From the NCBI GenBank assembly GCA_944548615.1, contig OX155967.1, positions 23,393,997 through 23,457,996 of the forward strand: 64,000 nucleotides of DNA, written 5' to 3'. The translations under genes were made by a program, and so were the position numbers. Each line of letters starts with the position of its first letter. Position 1 is the stretch's first letter. Under the pieces are notes generated by a model that saw only the letters and a program-made list of their open reading frames with translations, was not told the DNA's origin and ran no database searches. Positions 20,353-31,000 of this stretch are shown here, piece by piece. This DNA comes from Micropterix aruncella. Taxonomy: Eukaryota > Arthropoda > Insecta > Lepidoptera > Micropterigidae.

Positions 20353-21109
20353 AGTGATTTTTACACGGGGAAACTAATGGTTACAGTATATTGACTTGCC
20401 TGTTTCAAGGTTCGGATTCCGAAGAGGGCCTGCCCGGATCTCCTGAACTGAGTTTAGTTATAGAGATTTAAAAACACTAATAAATTTTAAGACTGTGTCG
20501 GTACTGCCGACTGCTAATGAAAAAATGAACGAATTATTTGGCGGTACCCGATCCCCCCGCCATAGGCGGAGCGGGCCGGTTTCTTTTCGACCGTTCCGCT
20601 CGGTGGTTGCTAGCCAAAAAAAAAAGGAAGATTTCTCTTCTTTTATGCAAACTAATTCTACCTTATTAATTTAAAATCAAATAGGGACGTACGCGATTTG
20701 TCGCCTATATACGGTAAACGTATTTGTTCAATATTTCGCGTCTATTACGCGATGCACAAAGTAACTATTTAAATGATTTAGTTAAAGTTTATTTATAATA
20801 AAACTAGGCCCTAAAAATGTACAGGCTGTAATGTAACCTATCAGAAATTACTTTTACGACTTGAACGCGCTGCAACATCTAAAGCAGGTAAAATACCACA
20901 AATAAACATTATCCGCAATATTTTACCTACCACTAGATGGCGCAGTGCGCTGAATTCTTGTAAAACTTTTATTTTACAGTTAATTTATTCGGAGTTCCAA
21001 AAAAAATATACTTTTTTGTTTTTCTCCTTTTTTTTAACAAAAGTTGCTTATCTGCTAGTACTGAGTTACTCACTATAAGGATGTGACTAATAATAAAACT
21101 CACGGGTGT
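20353..21109. other. No recognisable gene
   Basis: Mixed sequence with a GC-rich inverted patch (CCCCGCCATAGGCGGAGCGGG, about 20555-20575) and a GGTTCGGATTCC motif (20408-20420) that resembles a pol III B box, but no A box or tRNA fold was found. Confidence 0.3.
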
Positions 21110-21245
21110 ATATAGGTAGTTAGGTACATAGGTAGGTAGATGTGTAGGTAGGCAGATGCGTAGGTATGTGTGTAGGTAAGTAGGTGCTTAGGTATGTATG
21201 TAGGTGCGTAGGTAGGTAGGTGCGTAGGTAGGTAGGTGCGTGTTT
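21110..21245. repeat. TAGG/GTAG-type microsatellite
   Basis: An interrupted tetranucleotide array (TAGGTAGG, GTGCGTAGG, TAGGTATG variants) covers about 135 bp. No coding function is visible. Confidence 0.9.
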
Positions 21246-21699
21246 GATAAGTACCTACTTAATCTTACTAAAATGTTGGTATTTCGAACACATGTAATAA
21301 TGAATGACTACTGTCACAAAGTCAGCACTAACTCATATTTTCTGTTACAGTAAAATTTTGGGAACTGTCTCTTGATCTATACACCAAAAATACATAAACA
21401 TATATAATAATTATAAATAATTGCATTTCTGCTTTAATGGGCTCACAACTTGTCAATTGTGTATGTGCTGTGGCAACCCTGGTGGTTTGAAGAAGCGTAG
21501 GTACTGAATTCGAAAACGGGCTCGAGATGTTATACTGTTCTTGTTTTACTATTGTAAATGCCATACTTCTGGCCCCAGGTATTGCATTTCCGCCGTTTCA
21601 TCCAGTTCCTGCGGGTTAAGTAGGTACTTTTTAGGATTTCCTCATTAGAACGATGATTAATTTTCGCAAGAGCTATTTAAAAATAAAATACTCACTATG

Positions 21700-22640
21700 A
21701 AGACTTCTAGCGATGTTTCATCCCCTTTACGGGGGGCCGTTTCTGGCTATAGCGACGGCTGCGGAATGAACGGTGGCGGAGTCGGAATTAACGGTGGTGT
21801 CGTCGGTAGCAAGTGAGACGATGTTGCTGTACCCCGAAGAGAAATTTTATTAAATTTAAATGTGTATTAATGCATTTCCTCTTCGGAGGAGCGGCGATGT
21901 ATTACTGTTATTTTCTATATTGACTTTTGCATTTCAGCAATTATAATGAAGAAAAAGCAATAATAATAACTCACAGCTTGAACGCTGCCAGACAGGCCGA
22001 CCAAAGTGGAGGTCCCCTCGATCGCAAGCCCCTTAAATTCCAGGTCCGTCAACTTGACATTACCGGAGGCCCTCCCTCCATTCTCGCCATTGAGGCCCGC
22101 CTCAAGCGATACTTTGCTTTCGCCCTGCGGACAAATAACTTGTATGTCTGAAAATAAATTAATATATACTTTTACGTTTTTGTTTCCTGGATTATCTAAA
22201 AAGCTAGTTATGTGATTTAAGCTACCCGCGCACTATGACGACTCATCGGATCTCAATATTTTGGGTATCGCAGCCAGGCTGCCTAGTGCGCTGGAGCTCT
22301 AAGGAAGTTTCTAAATAAACTAACAAGCGTGTTTACCTCTAACCAACCCTTCTGTATCTTTCGGACTCCTCCCATTCCATTCAAAGTATTCGTAACCTCC
22401 GCCCATGCCCTCTTAACAGCAAGTTGTTGCATGTTCCCTAATTCTTTCTAATTTTTTTTTTTTGCCTGCACTGGATCCATTTTGGCTAATTTCTTGACCA
22501 TATTAATTCCAGCAACGTCAAACTCCGAAAGCTCCTTGCTAGTTGATTTGAGAGTATCCGTTCAGACTTTGAAAATTTCTGCCTGGTAGTTCGTTGTAGC
22601 CTTTCTTTTATTTCTTTGACGTGTCGAGGCCGTTGCGTCA
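21700..22640 (-). mobile_element. Degraded minus-strand ORF, possibly Myb/SANT-like transposon accessory gene
   Basis: Minus-strand reading gives disconnected protein-like pieces: 'AVKRAWAEVTNTLNGMGG' (about 22440-22385), a Gly/Leu-rich piece (about 22145-21960), and a Pro-rich piece 'LLPTTPPLIPTPPPFIP' (about 21810-21755). The first resembles the helix of Myb/SANT-like DNA-binding domains that accompany some insect transposons, including Harbinger types like the one just downstream. Stops and indels separate the pieces. The family name is tentative. Confidence 0.3.
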
Positions 22641-22697
22641 GTCTTAAAAAAATAATAATAAATAAAAATTATATTATTTTATAATTCCATTTTTCAG

Positions 22698-22997
22698 ATG
22701 CCCTCTACGAAGGAAGAATGGATCAAGGTAGCACAAGAATTTGAAATGAAATGGCAATTCATCAACAGCGGAGGTGCTATGGATAGCAAACACTTTCGCA
22801 TTGTGCCGTTGCCGGGTTTCGGAGCCACTTACTATAATCACAAAAACTTTTATAGCATCGTGTTGATGGCTTCGGTTGGTCCTAACTATGAATTTCTTTA
22901 CGTTGACGTGGGTAAAAATGGAAGAATGTCCGATGGAGGGGTATTAGAACATACAGAATTAAAATGGTCAAAATGTTTTCACTATAATTTCTATTGA
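22698..22997 (+). pseudogene. PIF/Harbinger transposase fragment (DDE_Tnp_4)
   Basis: 99 codons with 'GGAMDSKHFRIVPLPGFG', 'TYYNHKNFYSIVLMASVG' and 'FLYVDVGKNGRMSDGGV'. These are the first two catalytic aspartate blocks of Harbinger (DDE_Tnp_4) transposases (canonical forms A-x-D-G-K-H and D-x-G-x-x-G...SD). The N-terminal HTH region and the third catalytic residue are missing, so this is a dead internal fragment. The convergent MADF-type gene immediately downstream is the usual partner in this transposon class. Confidence 0.82.
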
Positions 22998-23097
22998 ATA
23001 TTGAATATGTAAATGTATAATTATAATAATTTTACATAAATACTTAAATAAATAAGAAAAGTGTTCCTAGTGTAAGTTCTTAAAATGGTCAACTTGT

Positions 23098-23622
23098 TTA
23101 CCGATATAATAAAAATAAATACCATGACAAATCACTTACGACTTCAGTTTGCTGGTCGGTTTTACCAGCTCTACCCTCTGTTATACCTTCTTCATTAGTC
23201 GGAATAACATTTTGATGCATATTATCTGTAGTACGGTTTTCATCCTCTGTGTCTTCATCAAAGTTAGACATACTGTTAGTAGGAAGTTCTTGGTCCTTAG
23301 TGAAGAGCAAATTATCAAAGTACCAGAGGGAGGATTTGTACACGTCATCTGATCCTCTTCCACTATGCTGGCTGTCTACAACTTTCTTGAGTTCCTTCCG
23401 GAAGGAGCCTCTTAAACTTTGTAATTTTTTGACCACATAATCTCGATTGGAGTCGGAAAATCCCCGTTCTATGCAAAAGTCAACTATTGTTTTATATGCT
23501 TCCTCTTTGAGATTTTTATTTTTGTATTCCTCGGACTTAACCTTGCAGAGGCAGGGAAAAGACTTATACAATGCTAGTAAGTCCACTATTATTTCTTTAC
23601 TCCACGTGCGTATGTCCGCCAT
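23098..23622 (-). CDS. MADF/Myb-SANT-like protein of a Harbinger-type transposon
   Basis: 174 codons from Met 23622. The N-terminus 'TWSKEIIVDLLALYKSFPCL', then 'KEEAYKTIVDFCIERGF' and 'VVKKLQSLRGSFRKELKKV', follows the MADF pattern (start of helix 1, W/L spacing, then the R-x-x-x-x-x-E-L-x-K recognition helix at about residues 5-90). The C-terminal half is acidic and Asn/Thr-rich. In PIF/Harbinger elements such a DNA-binding protein is encoded next to, and often convergent with, the transposase and helps bring it to DNA. The frame is intact here while the transposase is broken. The last residues (after about 'QTEVV') may run into intron or flank. Confidence 0.72.
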   Translation of the reverse strand: MADIRTWSKEIIVDLLALYKSFPCLCKVKSEEYKNKNLKEEAYKTIVDFCIERGFSDSNRDYVVKKLQSLRGSFRKELKKVVDSQHSGRGSDDVYKSSLWYFDNLLFTKDQELPTNSMSNFDEDTEDENRTTDNMHQNVIPTNEEGITEGRAGKTDQQTEVVSDLSWYLFLLYR

Positions 23623-23815
23623 CGTAACACGATAAGCATGTGCGAAAGAATTTTACGTGGGCAACCTCGAACCACGCGGTTGCGCGCCCTACTGACTCAT
23701 CTCAATTGCGCGTTCTATCCCTTCCCCTTCCGACACCCTTTCACGCGCAATCTTTCGCACACGATTTACTGTTTCACGCGCGATAGAGCGACTGTGTAAA
23801 GTCCGCTAATGCCTT

Positions 23816-24226
23816 CAGGAACCTCTAATACCTAGTAAAAGTGTAAGTGTGCTAAGTGTTCTTAGTTTTAATGCTCGCCAACCATTATGCATGTTGATCA
23901 CGTAGGCTTTTCTCATAACATTTGCAGAAATTTGCAAATTAATATAAATATAGTTTTTTTTAAAAATAGAGTTTTTTTTTATAAAAAAAATAAATAAATA
24001 ATAAGTGGGTTATTGTTTAGAAGTTAGGCAACATGTGGCTCAATACGCAACCTTCAGATTAATTGTAGTTTTCCAAGTCTCTAATAAATTGAAAAACTTT
24101 TGAAACCTATTATTAAATACTTATCAAAGTTTTCAAGTAGGTATCAATGATTATTTTATTCGTCGATTTCTGGCACATTGTACTACACATTTGTTTTTTA
24201 TCACAATTAAGTAATTATCCAATAGT
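23816..24226 (+). repeat. Copy 2 of the duplicated block, with uninterrupted insertion site
   Basis: Aligns with 9612-10044 from TTCAGGAACCTCTAATACC onward. Where copy 1 meets pogo element A at 'AATTATCCGATAGTA', this copy reads 'AATTATCCAATAGTA' and continues CCGGTAATGACAGAC. It is therefore the empty-site version of the pogo A target. Confidence 0.7.
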
Positions 24227-24239
24227 ACCGGTAATGACA

Positions 24240-24366
24240 GACACTTCATAAGCTTCATTAGGTATTCATCACAATTTTCATGACTGTCATTATACATAGG
24301 CACTGAAGACTTTGAATAGATTGCTTAGTTGACTGCCAGACTGATAACTCGACAGTAGGATTCCAG
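24240..24366 (+). promoter_or_regulatory. Possible non-coding first exon of receptor gene 2
   Basis: A stretch directly after the duplicated block ends in GATTCCAG followed by GTAAGTAGG, a near-consensus donor at 24367. A good acceptor (CTCCCTTTTGCAG, 27803-27815) lies 11 bases before the gene 2 ATG. Joining them would give a 5' UTR intron of about 3.4 kb. This is an inference from splice-site quality only; transcript data are needed. Confidence 0.25.
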
Positions 24367-24569
24367 GTAAGTAGGTTAAAAAAGGTTATAGTCGATTTAT
24401 AATTTGTTTTTATATAAATGTTGCTTCTGCAAATTAAGAAATTGATTCGTGAGATTAAACTTCAAAAAAAGTCAAAGAAAAAAAAAATACTGTTTTTTTC
24501 CTGAAAAAATGTTTTTGCATATTAGGAGAATTTCATTTAAAGAAAATTATTCTACACAAAAAAATGAGT

Positions 24570-24800
24570 TATTATTATTATCATTATTATTTATTCTGGA
24601 CAGACAGCTTTGCTGATACGTTCAGGTCAGATCTTCTACAGCTAGTCATAAACAATATTAACAAATTTGTAGGTACAAATCAAATCTGTTTTTAATTTGA
24701 TTAACAGAGCTTGCATTAATCACTTCAAATTGTAGTTTATTGCAAATGTCCACCACTCAATTCTGCAGAATGTTCTTAATTAAGAAGATTAGATAAAATT
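24570..24800 (-). mobile_element. LINE 3' end fragment
   Basis: On the minus strand a broken frame reads 'VVDICNKLQFEVINASSVNQ' with 'IKNRFD' following, the C-terminal block of CR1/Jockey-like RT proteins. It ends in an (AAT)n-type tail (inverse of 24570-24595). Strongly 5'-truncated. Confidence 0.6.
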
Positions 24801-24917
24801 TTGCATGGTTGAAAATCATCTACAACTTTTTTTGGCGTAGGCTTTACATACTGTGTTTTTTTTTTTGTGCGAGTTAGCTCCGATGCGCGACTGGAGTTTA
24901 CTCTTTAAGTGCGATTA

Positions 24918-27735
24918 TCATTGAATATACAATAAGCAAAGGGAGTAAATAAAAACAAGGTATTTATGTGTACTCACAACCTCTAGACTATTGCAGGAGC
25001 AGTTTAGATGTGATACGTTATTGTGAATGCATGTATACGAGTGTGCTTTAATAGCTATCTCGCCCCTTTTTTTATAGGGAGAGGTGACGTACAATACCTT
25101 TGTCTTCGTATGATTGATAACGAGGCCGTTGTCATGCGACCAGCGCAACAGTTGTAGGAATTGTTGGTCCATGATTGTGTTTGCAGTATTTACGTCATCG
25201 TGCTCAACCACTATCGCTGTGTCGTCAGCGAATTGGTACACTTTTGATTTTATATTCGATATAATTTTGCAATATATCAAATAAAAAATAGGTCCCAATA
25301 CGGAGCCCTGTGGTTTACCCTCTGTTATCCTAACACTATTACCAATCGAGTCCCCTATTTTTACAGCCATTTCTCTATCGCTTAGGTAACTGCGCAGTTA
25401 CTCTTTGTATCTGCCTCTTATACCTACATCGTCAAGGGTCCTTATGAGTCGATCATGATTAATTGTGTCGAAAGCCTTGCTAAAATCTACAAGGATAATT
25501 ATTACGTGTTTTTTGTCATTCAGGCACTCATTTACGTGGTTTGTAAAATTAGATAGGAGTTGATCGGTATTCTTATTTTTTTGGAACCCGTATTGGCTTT
25601 CATTGATAATATTATTAGTCGTTAGGTATGTCTGCACTTTGCCTGCGATATATTTTTCAAAGGTTTTGTTAATACTTGACAAAATGCTGATGGGTCTATA
25701 ATTTTTGTAATCCTTGTGATTACCGCCTTTATATACAGGTCTTATTAAAGCTATATTTTAAAAATTTGGATATAATCCTGTATCTAAGCACAGATTAAGA
25801 ATTTTACTAATAATAGAACTAATCTTTTTGTTAATTAATTTGAGATTTCTTACTCTAATTTTATCTAATCTAGGTGATTTATTGGTTTCTAAACCGGCTA
25901 TAATTTTCTCAATATCTTCTGACTTACTTTTTGGAATATACATAGTTCTGTCTATTGGCCTAGTTGAATTTAAATCTAATGTTTTTTTGTCGCATTTATG
26001 GAGTATGGCTTTAACAATGTTTTGAAAATTTTCTACAAATTCATTTGCAATATTTCCGTGACTTTTATTTTCTCCTAAGTATTTTATTATTGGTTCATCT
26101 AAAGACTGCTTTTGTTTCCCAATAAAATTATTTATTTCATTCCGTCATTTTTATATTTCCTTTAGAATTTTCAAAATCTTTTTTGCAGAAGCATCTTTTT
26201 GCATTTTTTATTTCGCTCGTGGCTTTATTCCTTAGACGAACATAATTTTTGCGATTTAATTCATTATTCTGGTTATTTTTCCACCTATGATAAGCGTTGT
26301 CCCTTTCTATAATATTAGAGTCCATCCACCCATTAAAAAATGTGTTTCTCTTATTTTTAAATGATGACTCTTTAGTACATTCACTGTATATTTGAGTAAA
26401 TATGTCAGCAATATTAGTTATCATTTTATTACGATCTATCGATTGTAAGCGGCTATTTATTAGTCCGTTGTCAAATACGCGTATCTTCCGCTCCCCACCG
26501 GTCATGTCGCCCCCAGGATCTGTACCAATGTTGACCGCTGTGGCATAATGATCACTAATTTTATATTCAATTGTTGCTGAGTTAATATTGTCACGTTCAT
26601 TTCTTATAAAGATCTGGTCGATACAGGAATGTTTTAGCAATCCTTACAATGACTTCCCGCATGAATGTATTTATATAGCATTGCAAACCATAATTTACCA
26701 TTATGTCTAAATATTTTGTCACGTAAGGTTTATTTTCTAAATGTATGTTCCAATTTATATCACTAAAAAATATAATATCATCACCCTTAGGTAATGACGA
26801 GAATTGTGTTTCAATTTTTTGTAAGCAAGTGGTATCGTTTGAATTTGGAGGTCGATAAACAGCAAATATTAAAGTATTTATGTGTTTTTTAATAAATAAA
26901 ACCAAACCTTCACCCGTACCTCGATCTGTTGCGCAAATTATTTTGTGAAACCCATTAATAGAGATTAGCTATTTGTTGATCAGTCCAAGGCTCGCTAATT
27001 AAAATAATATCTAATTTGTTTATATCGTTATGAAGGCACACCTGTAACTGGTCAAAGTTAGATTTACTCCTCTGTAGGTTGAGGTGCAATACACATAAAT
27101 TGTTTTTATTTTTCGACAGTGTATCATGCCATTTTCCAAATGAATTATGTTCCACTATTGTAATACGTTGGTGAAGATAAAATATCAAAGTCCATATCGG
27201 CAGAAGAATTTCAGAGTAAGTTCAGCAGATAGCAGTTTTTTATAGAAGTTTTTCCAGGTCACTTTCACGAACTATTAGAATGATGTTTTTGTCGTCTTCG
27301 TTATATGTTTTATTGTTTTTATACCAGACGTATTTAAAGGTTTGTTTGCCTGCTGATTTCGCTTTCCACAGTAAATCTTTGAAATAGTGGGAAAGATGCT
27401 CGTTGGTGTAGATGCGTTGATCGTTGCTGGCAAACAATATTTGTTTGGTTAGTGTAATTTTTTTTTTGGAAAGCAATTTATTTCGTCCCTTGATGGAGCG
27501 AAATCTTACCATGAGGCTGGATTTCTTCTTCGCGTTACGATGCTGCTTACTGTCTGACGGTGTGCACATAGTTGTGCAAGGCACATCAAGCCTCAAGGGT
27601 ATCTTCTCTTTTTCAAACGATGGGATACTCATTGGGACAAATGCATTATACTGCACATTCTGCATTATTTTTTGACATCCTCCAATGAGTACTGCCAGAA
27701 AACGAAAAGGGATAAAGACCACATTAGAAGTCAAC
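24918..27735 (-). mobile_element. CR1/Jockey-like LINE: ORF1 end, endonuclease and reverse transcriptase
   Basis: Minus-strand order: the end of ORF1 (27734-27240) with 'RIYTNEHLSHYFKDLLWKAK' and 'YVWYKNN', the C-terminal fold shared with baculovirus FP proteins and CR1-type ORF1s; the APE endonuclease start (27188-26955, 'LCVLHLNLQRSKSNFDQLQ' and 'LDIILISEPWT'); the rest of the endonuclease (26905-26137, 'FAVYRPPNSND', 'FFSDINWN'); and RT (25943-24918) with 'LVDFSKAFDTINHDRLI', 'GKPQGSVLGPIFYLIY' and 'QFADDTAIV'. Several stops and frame changes make it inactive. GKPQGS replaces the usual GVPQGS. Its 5' edge lies within about 160 bp of the gene 2 start codon. Confidence 0.85.
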
Positions 27736-27826
27736 GAAGCTTAATTAATTTCAGCCATAGATTCTCCAGTTTAATTATTGAACAGGTTAATCTCGTGCAG
27801 TTCTCCCTTTTGCAGTTGCATTTACA

Positions 27827-28087
27827 ATGAAGAATCTGATCGAGGAAATAATGGTCCAAAATCTAGAGAACGAATTTGACAGTAGTATTTACTTAAGTGA
27901 CAGCGTGCTAAGAGTATGGCGACTTCGGGTTGACCAAATGAGGGATCATAAACCTACCATTAGAGAGAGACTGCGTGAGAGCTATGTTATCATCGCCAAT
28001 TTTATCTGCATATTATTTGGGTTATGGTGGTATTTGGCTTTTATATTAGTTGCTGTTAAAACTGACGACAAGGCCATGAAAAGTCAG
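27827..28087 (+). CDS. Receptor gene 2, exon 1
   Basis: 87 codons from ATG 27827 to a GTAAGT donor at 28088, phase 0. The amphipathic, charged N-terminus ('RVWRLRVDQMRDHKP') is followed by TM1 ('YVIIANFICILFGLWWYLAF'). This start is chosen because it is the first in-frame Met after a good acceptor at 27815 and gives the short cytoplasmic N-terminus typical of the family. Confidence 0.87.
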
Positions 28088-31000
28088 GTAAGTGTCATTA
28101 TACACTAACATTAAGAAAACCCAAATCGAGTGTTAATTTAGCCTCATTAATAAGAATTCATACCGACTACGCTTAATTTTATTTGATTACTTGCACAGCC
28201 AGCATATTTTAGCTGGCTGCAAGTTCACATTGACGCGGTGGAAGTTAGCGTTCTTGGCCTGCCAGCAAAAACTCCATTTTATCTCTTTAAAGATCTTTGT
28301 CTCTTTAAAAATAATGAACCCATTCCTTAAGGAAAAACCTAAAACCATGATTTCTATATCTCAAATTTTATGGTTTTGATGGGGGATTGAATTCTCATGC
28401 GACAAGACAGCTGGATAACCTCTTGTCAGCTTCGAGCTAGAGTGGAGATTAGAATAGTAGATAATGTAAGGATTGGTACTTCAATGGGAATTGCAAGCGG
28501 CAAGACGGCTGTTCTAAACACCTACCACAGCCCGACAGAAGAGTAATAATAATATTATGTTAGAAGAGTAGAGTAATAATAACATTGTAATAATAACATA
28601 ACCCGACAGAAGAGTAATAATAACATTATGATGGCCCCGACTCCAATTGATGAATTCCATGTCAGCTTCGTTGGTATAAATAATTATATTCTGGTGAATC
28701 TATTCTGGATAATCAACAGTCGCCCGTGGCATTATCCCCAAAGTTATCTCTAATAGATATTATGGTTTCTACATTAGAAGGCCTGGTCTCTACCTTCCTG
28801 ACGTGGCAAAATAAATTATTTTGCTTGCATTGAAGCAGCAAACAATCAAAGCACGATAAATATACAAAATTACCTTTTAAAGGATTTACTTAAATATTTT
28901 ATTGTGGTATTCTTTTTTTTCTCACAGATTTCTAGGGTTTTGTCGACTATGGCCTACACAATAATCGCCACAGGAAAGGCTATTGGCACATTAGCTAATG
29001 CTCCAGAACTTGGTCCTGTACTTAGAAGGTAGGACTGTATCTTTTATTTTATTTTTGTTTGTCCAGGTTGGTATATGTGTGCAGGATTTTTGTGTAGTAT
29101 TTGTCAATTTGCAAATAAATATTTAAAAAATTAAATACTATCAAGTTATAAACAACGATACACTAAGTTATACGCAATGATTCAAGTTATACACAATGAT
29201 AATAAAACATTGTCTAGTCTAGATGTAATGGTACGGAAAGCCGTATGCTACAAATATGTAAAGTCTAATTAACTGGTAGTCTAATTGAGACCATTTACGA
29301 GAACGTTTTTTTTTATTGGATTGTCCTATAATGATATAAGTGTTCAATTTACTACAACTTTTGCATGTACATAATTTTAATTCTGTACATCATGTAGTTT
29401 AGATTAAAAAGGGAAAACAACAAAAAAATACTATAAAATTGCAACAACATAAAAAACTACTAATATGAAAAACTTATTTTCAGTTATATTTTTAATAAAT
29501 TTTACAGCAAGTGGTTAAAAAAATTGTTGAACAAAGTGTAAGATAACAAAATTTATTAGGTACTTTTTTACCTTAAATACTCCAAGGAATTGGCGAAATA
29601 TGTTCAGTTTATTTTAAGATCCGTGTATTTTATACAAATTTACACTGTGTTGAATACATTTTTGCGAAACTTTGGCAAATGATTCATTTATCAATAGCGA
29701 GCAAGGAAATTAGAAAGTGTCTAAACCAAAACTGTTTTGAACTCTAAGTCGTTGTAGTTATGTATATTAGGTATATCTGAACAGGTATATAGGTGCATTA
29801 GGTATATCTACAATGCAACAAAAAAATATCACGCCTCTGAGTATAGAAGCAGACTTTATTGGCTTCGAATACGTAAACGTAGAAACATGCATATTCTTTC
29901 CCTTCTTTATAACATCCTCAACAATCCTACCGCTCCCTCCTACCTAACCGAAAAATTCAATCACTTAGGAAGTCATGGTCTTCCACTCCGTTCCAGTCAG
30001 GATAGTAAAATTGCGATACCCACTCATAATTCTTCTTTTTTTACTTATTCCTTCACCGTTCATGCAGCTAGACTTTGGAACCAGCTCCCGTCAAATATCA
30101 GAAACTCACCAACGGTTTCTACTTTTTAAGTGTCTCTGAAAAACCATTTAATGTCCCTAAATTCCTAGTTATCCTACGTCTCATCCCATCCTCCCCTATC
30201 CTTCGCTCCTTGCGAATATTCGAAATCCTTATTATATTTTTAAAAATTGGCATTTTTGTTACTTGACTAATTTTTGTTATATATTAAGTTTTTTTTGTTT
30301 GTTTTATCTATTGGCTCCTAAATTCGTACACTTCCACAAAGGTTGGCTGTAAGAGATTGTATTTTAGGCAATAAGTCCGCCTGTTGTATTTTTTATTTCT
30401 TAAAATGTGCAATAAAGAATTTCTATCTATCTATCTATAGTTATGCAAAAACATTATTTAACGTGATAGAGCAATATATAAAAAGAATTAAGTAAAGATG
30501 GGTTATATAATTCCAGTTTCATTGCCGAGGTCAATGCAAATGTGTGCTCTCTCAAAGGACACTCACAGCAATTAATTTAAAAATGTGACTCTTTCGTGTT
30601 TATGATTACAGATTAAGAGAGATGTTTCCGACAACTAGGGACGAAACAATAAGACAAATGCTGGATGATTCGATTCGCAAAGCGAAGTTGGTCGCTAATG
30701 CTATAATCTACTCGACAGTTATCACTTTGATTATATTCTTTGTAAGGCCAGTGGTAATATTCGTCTACAGCGAGATCACCAAAGGGGAGAGTGGTATGTT
30801 TTTGTGAACGTGGAGAAGTGCCAGTCCAGTTAAGCGATCTTCTGTCATTGACGCCCTAAGCCAAGTTGTGAGCCTCCTGAGAGTAGAAAAGGACCTCCCT
30901 GCCGTCGCCACACTGATTGGTAGTGTAGCAAGAATACATAAAAACTTTTTTACGCTGGGATATATTTCAGCATCACAGTTTTCTATCAAATTAGGAATCG

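Noticed and set aside
20400..20425. GGTTCGGATTCC, similar to a pol III B box, as a possible tRNA or SINE
   Set aside because: No matching A box at the right distance, no cloverleaf, and no clear SINE tail.
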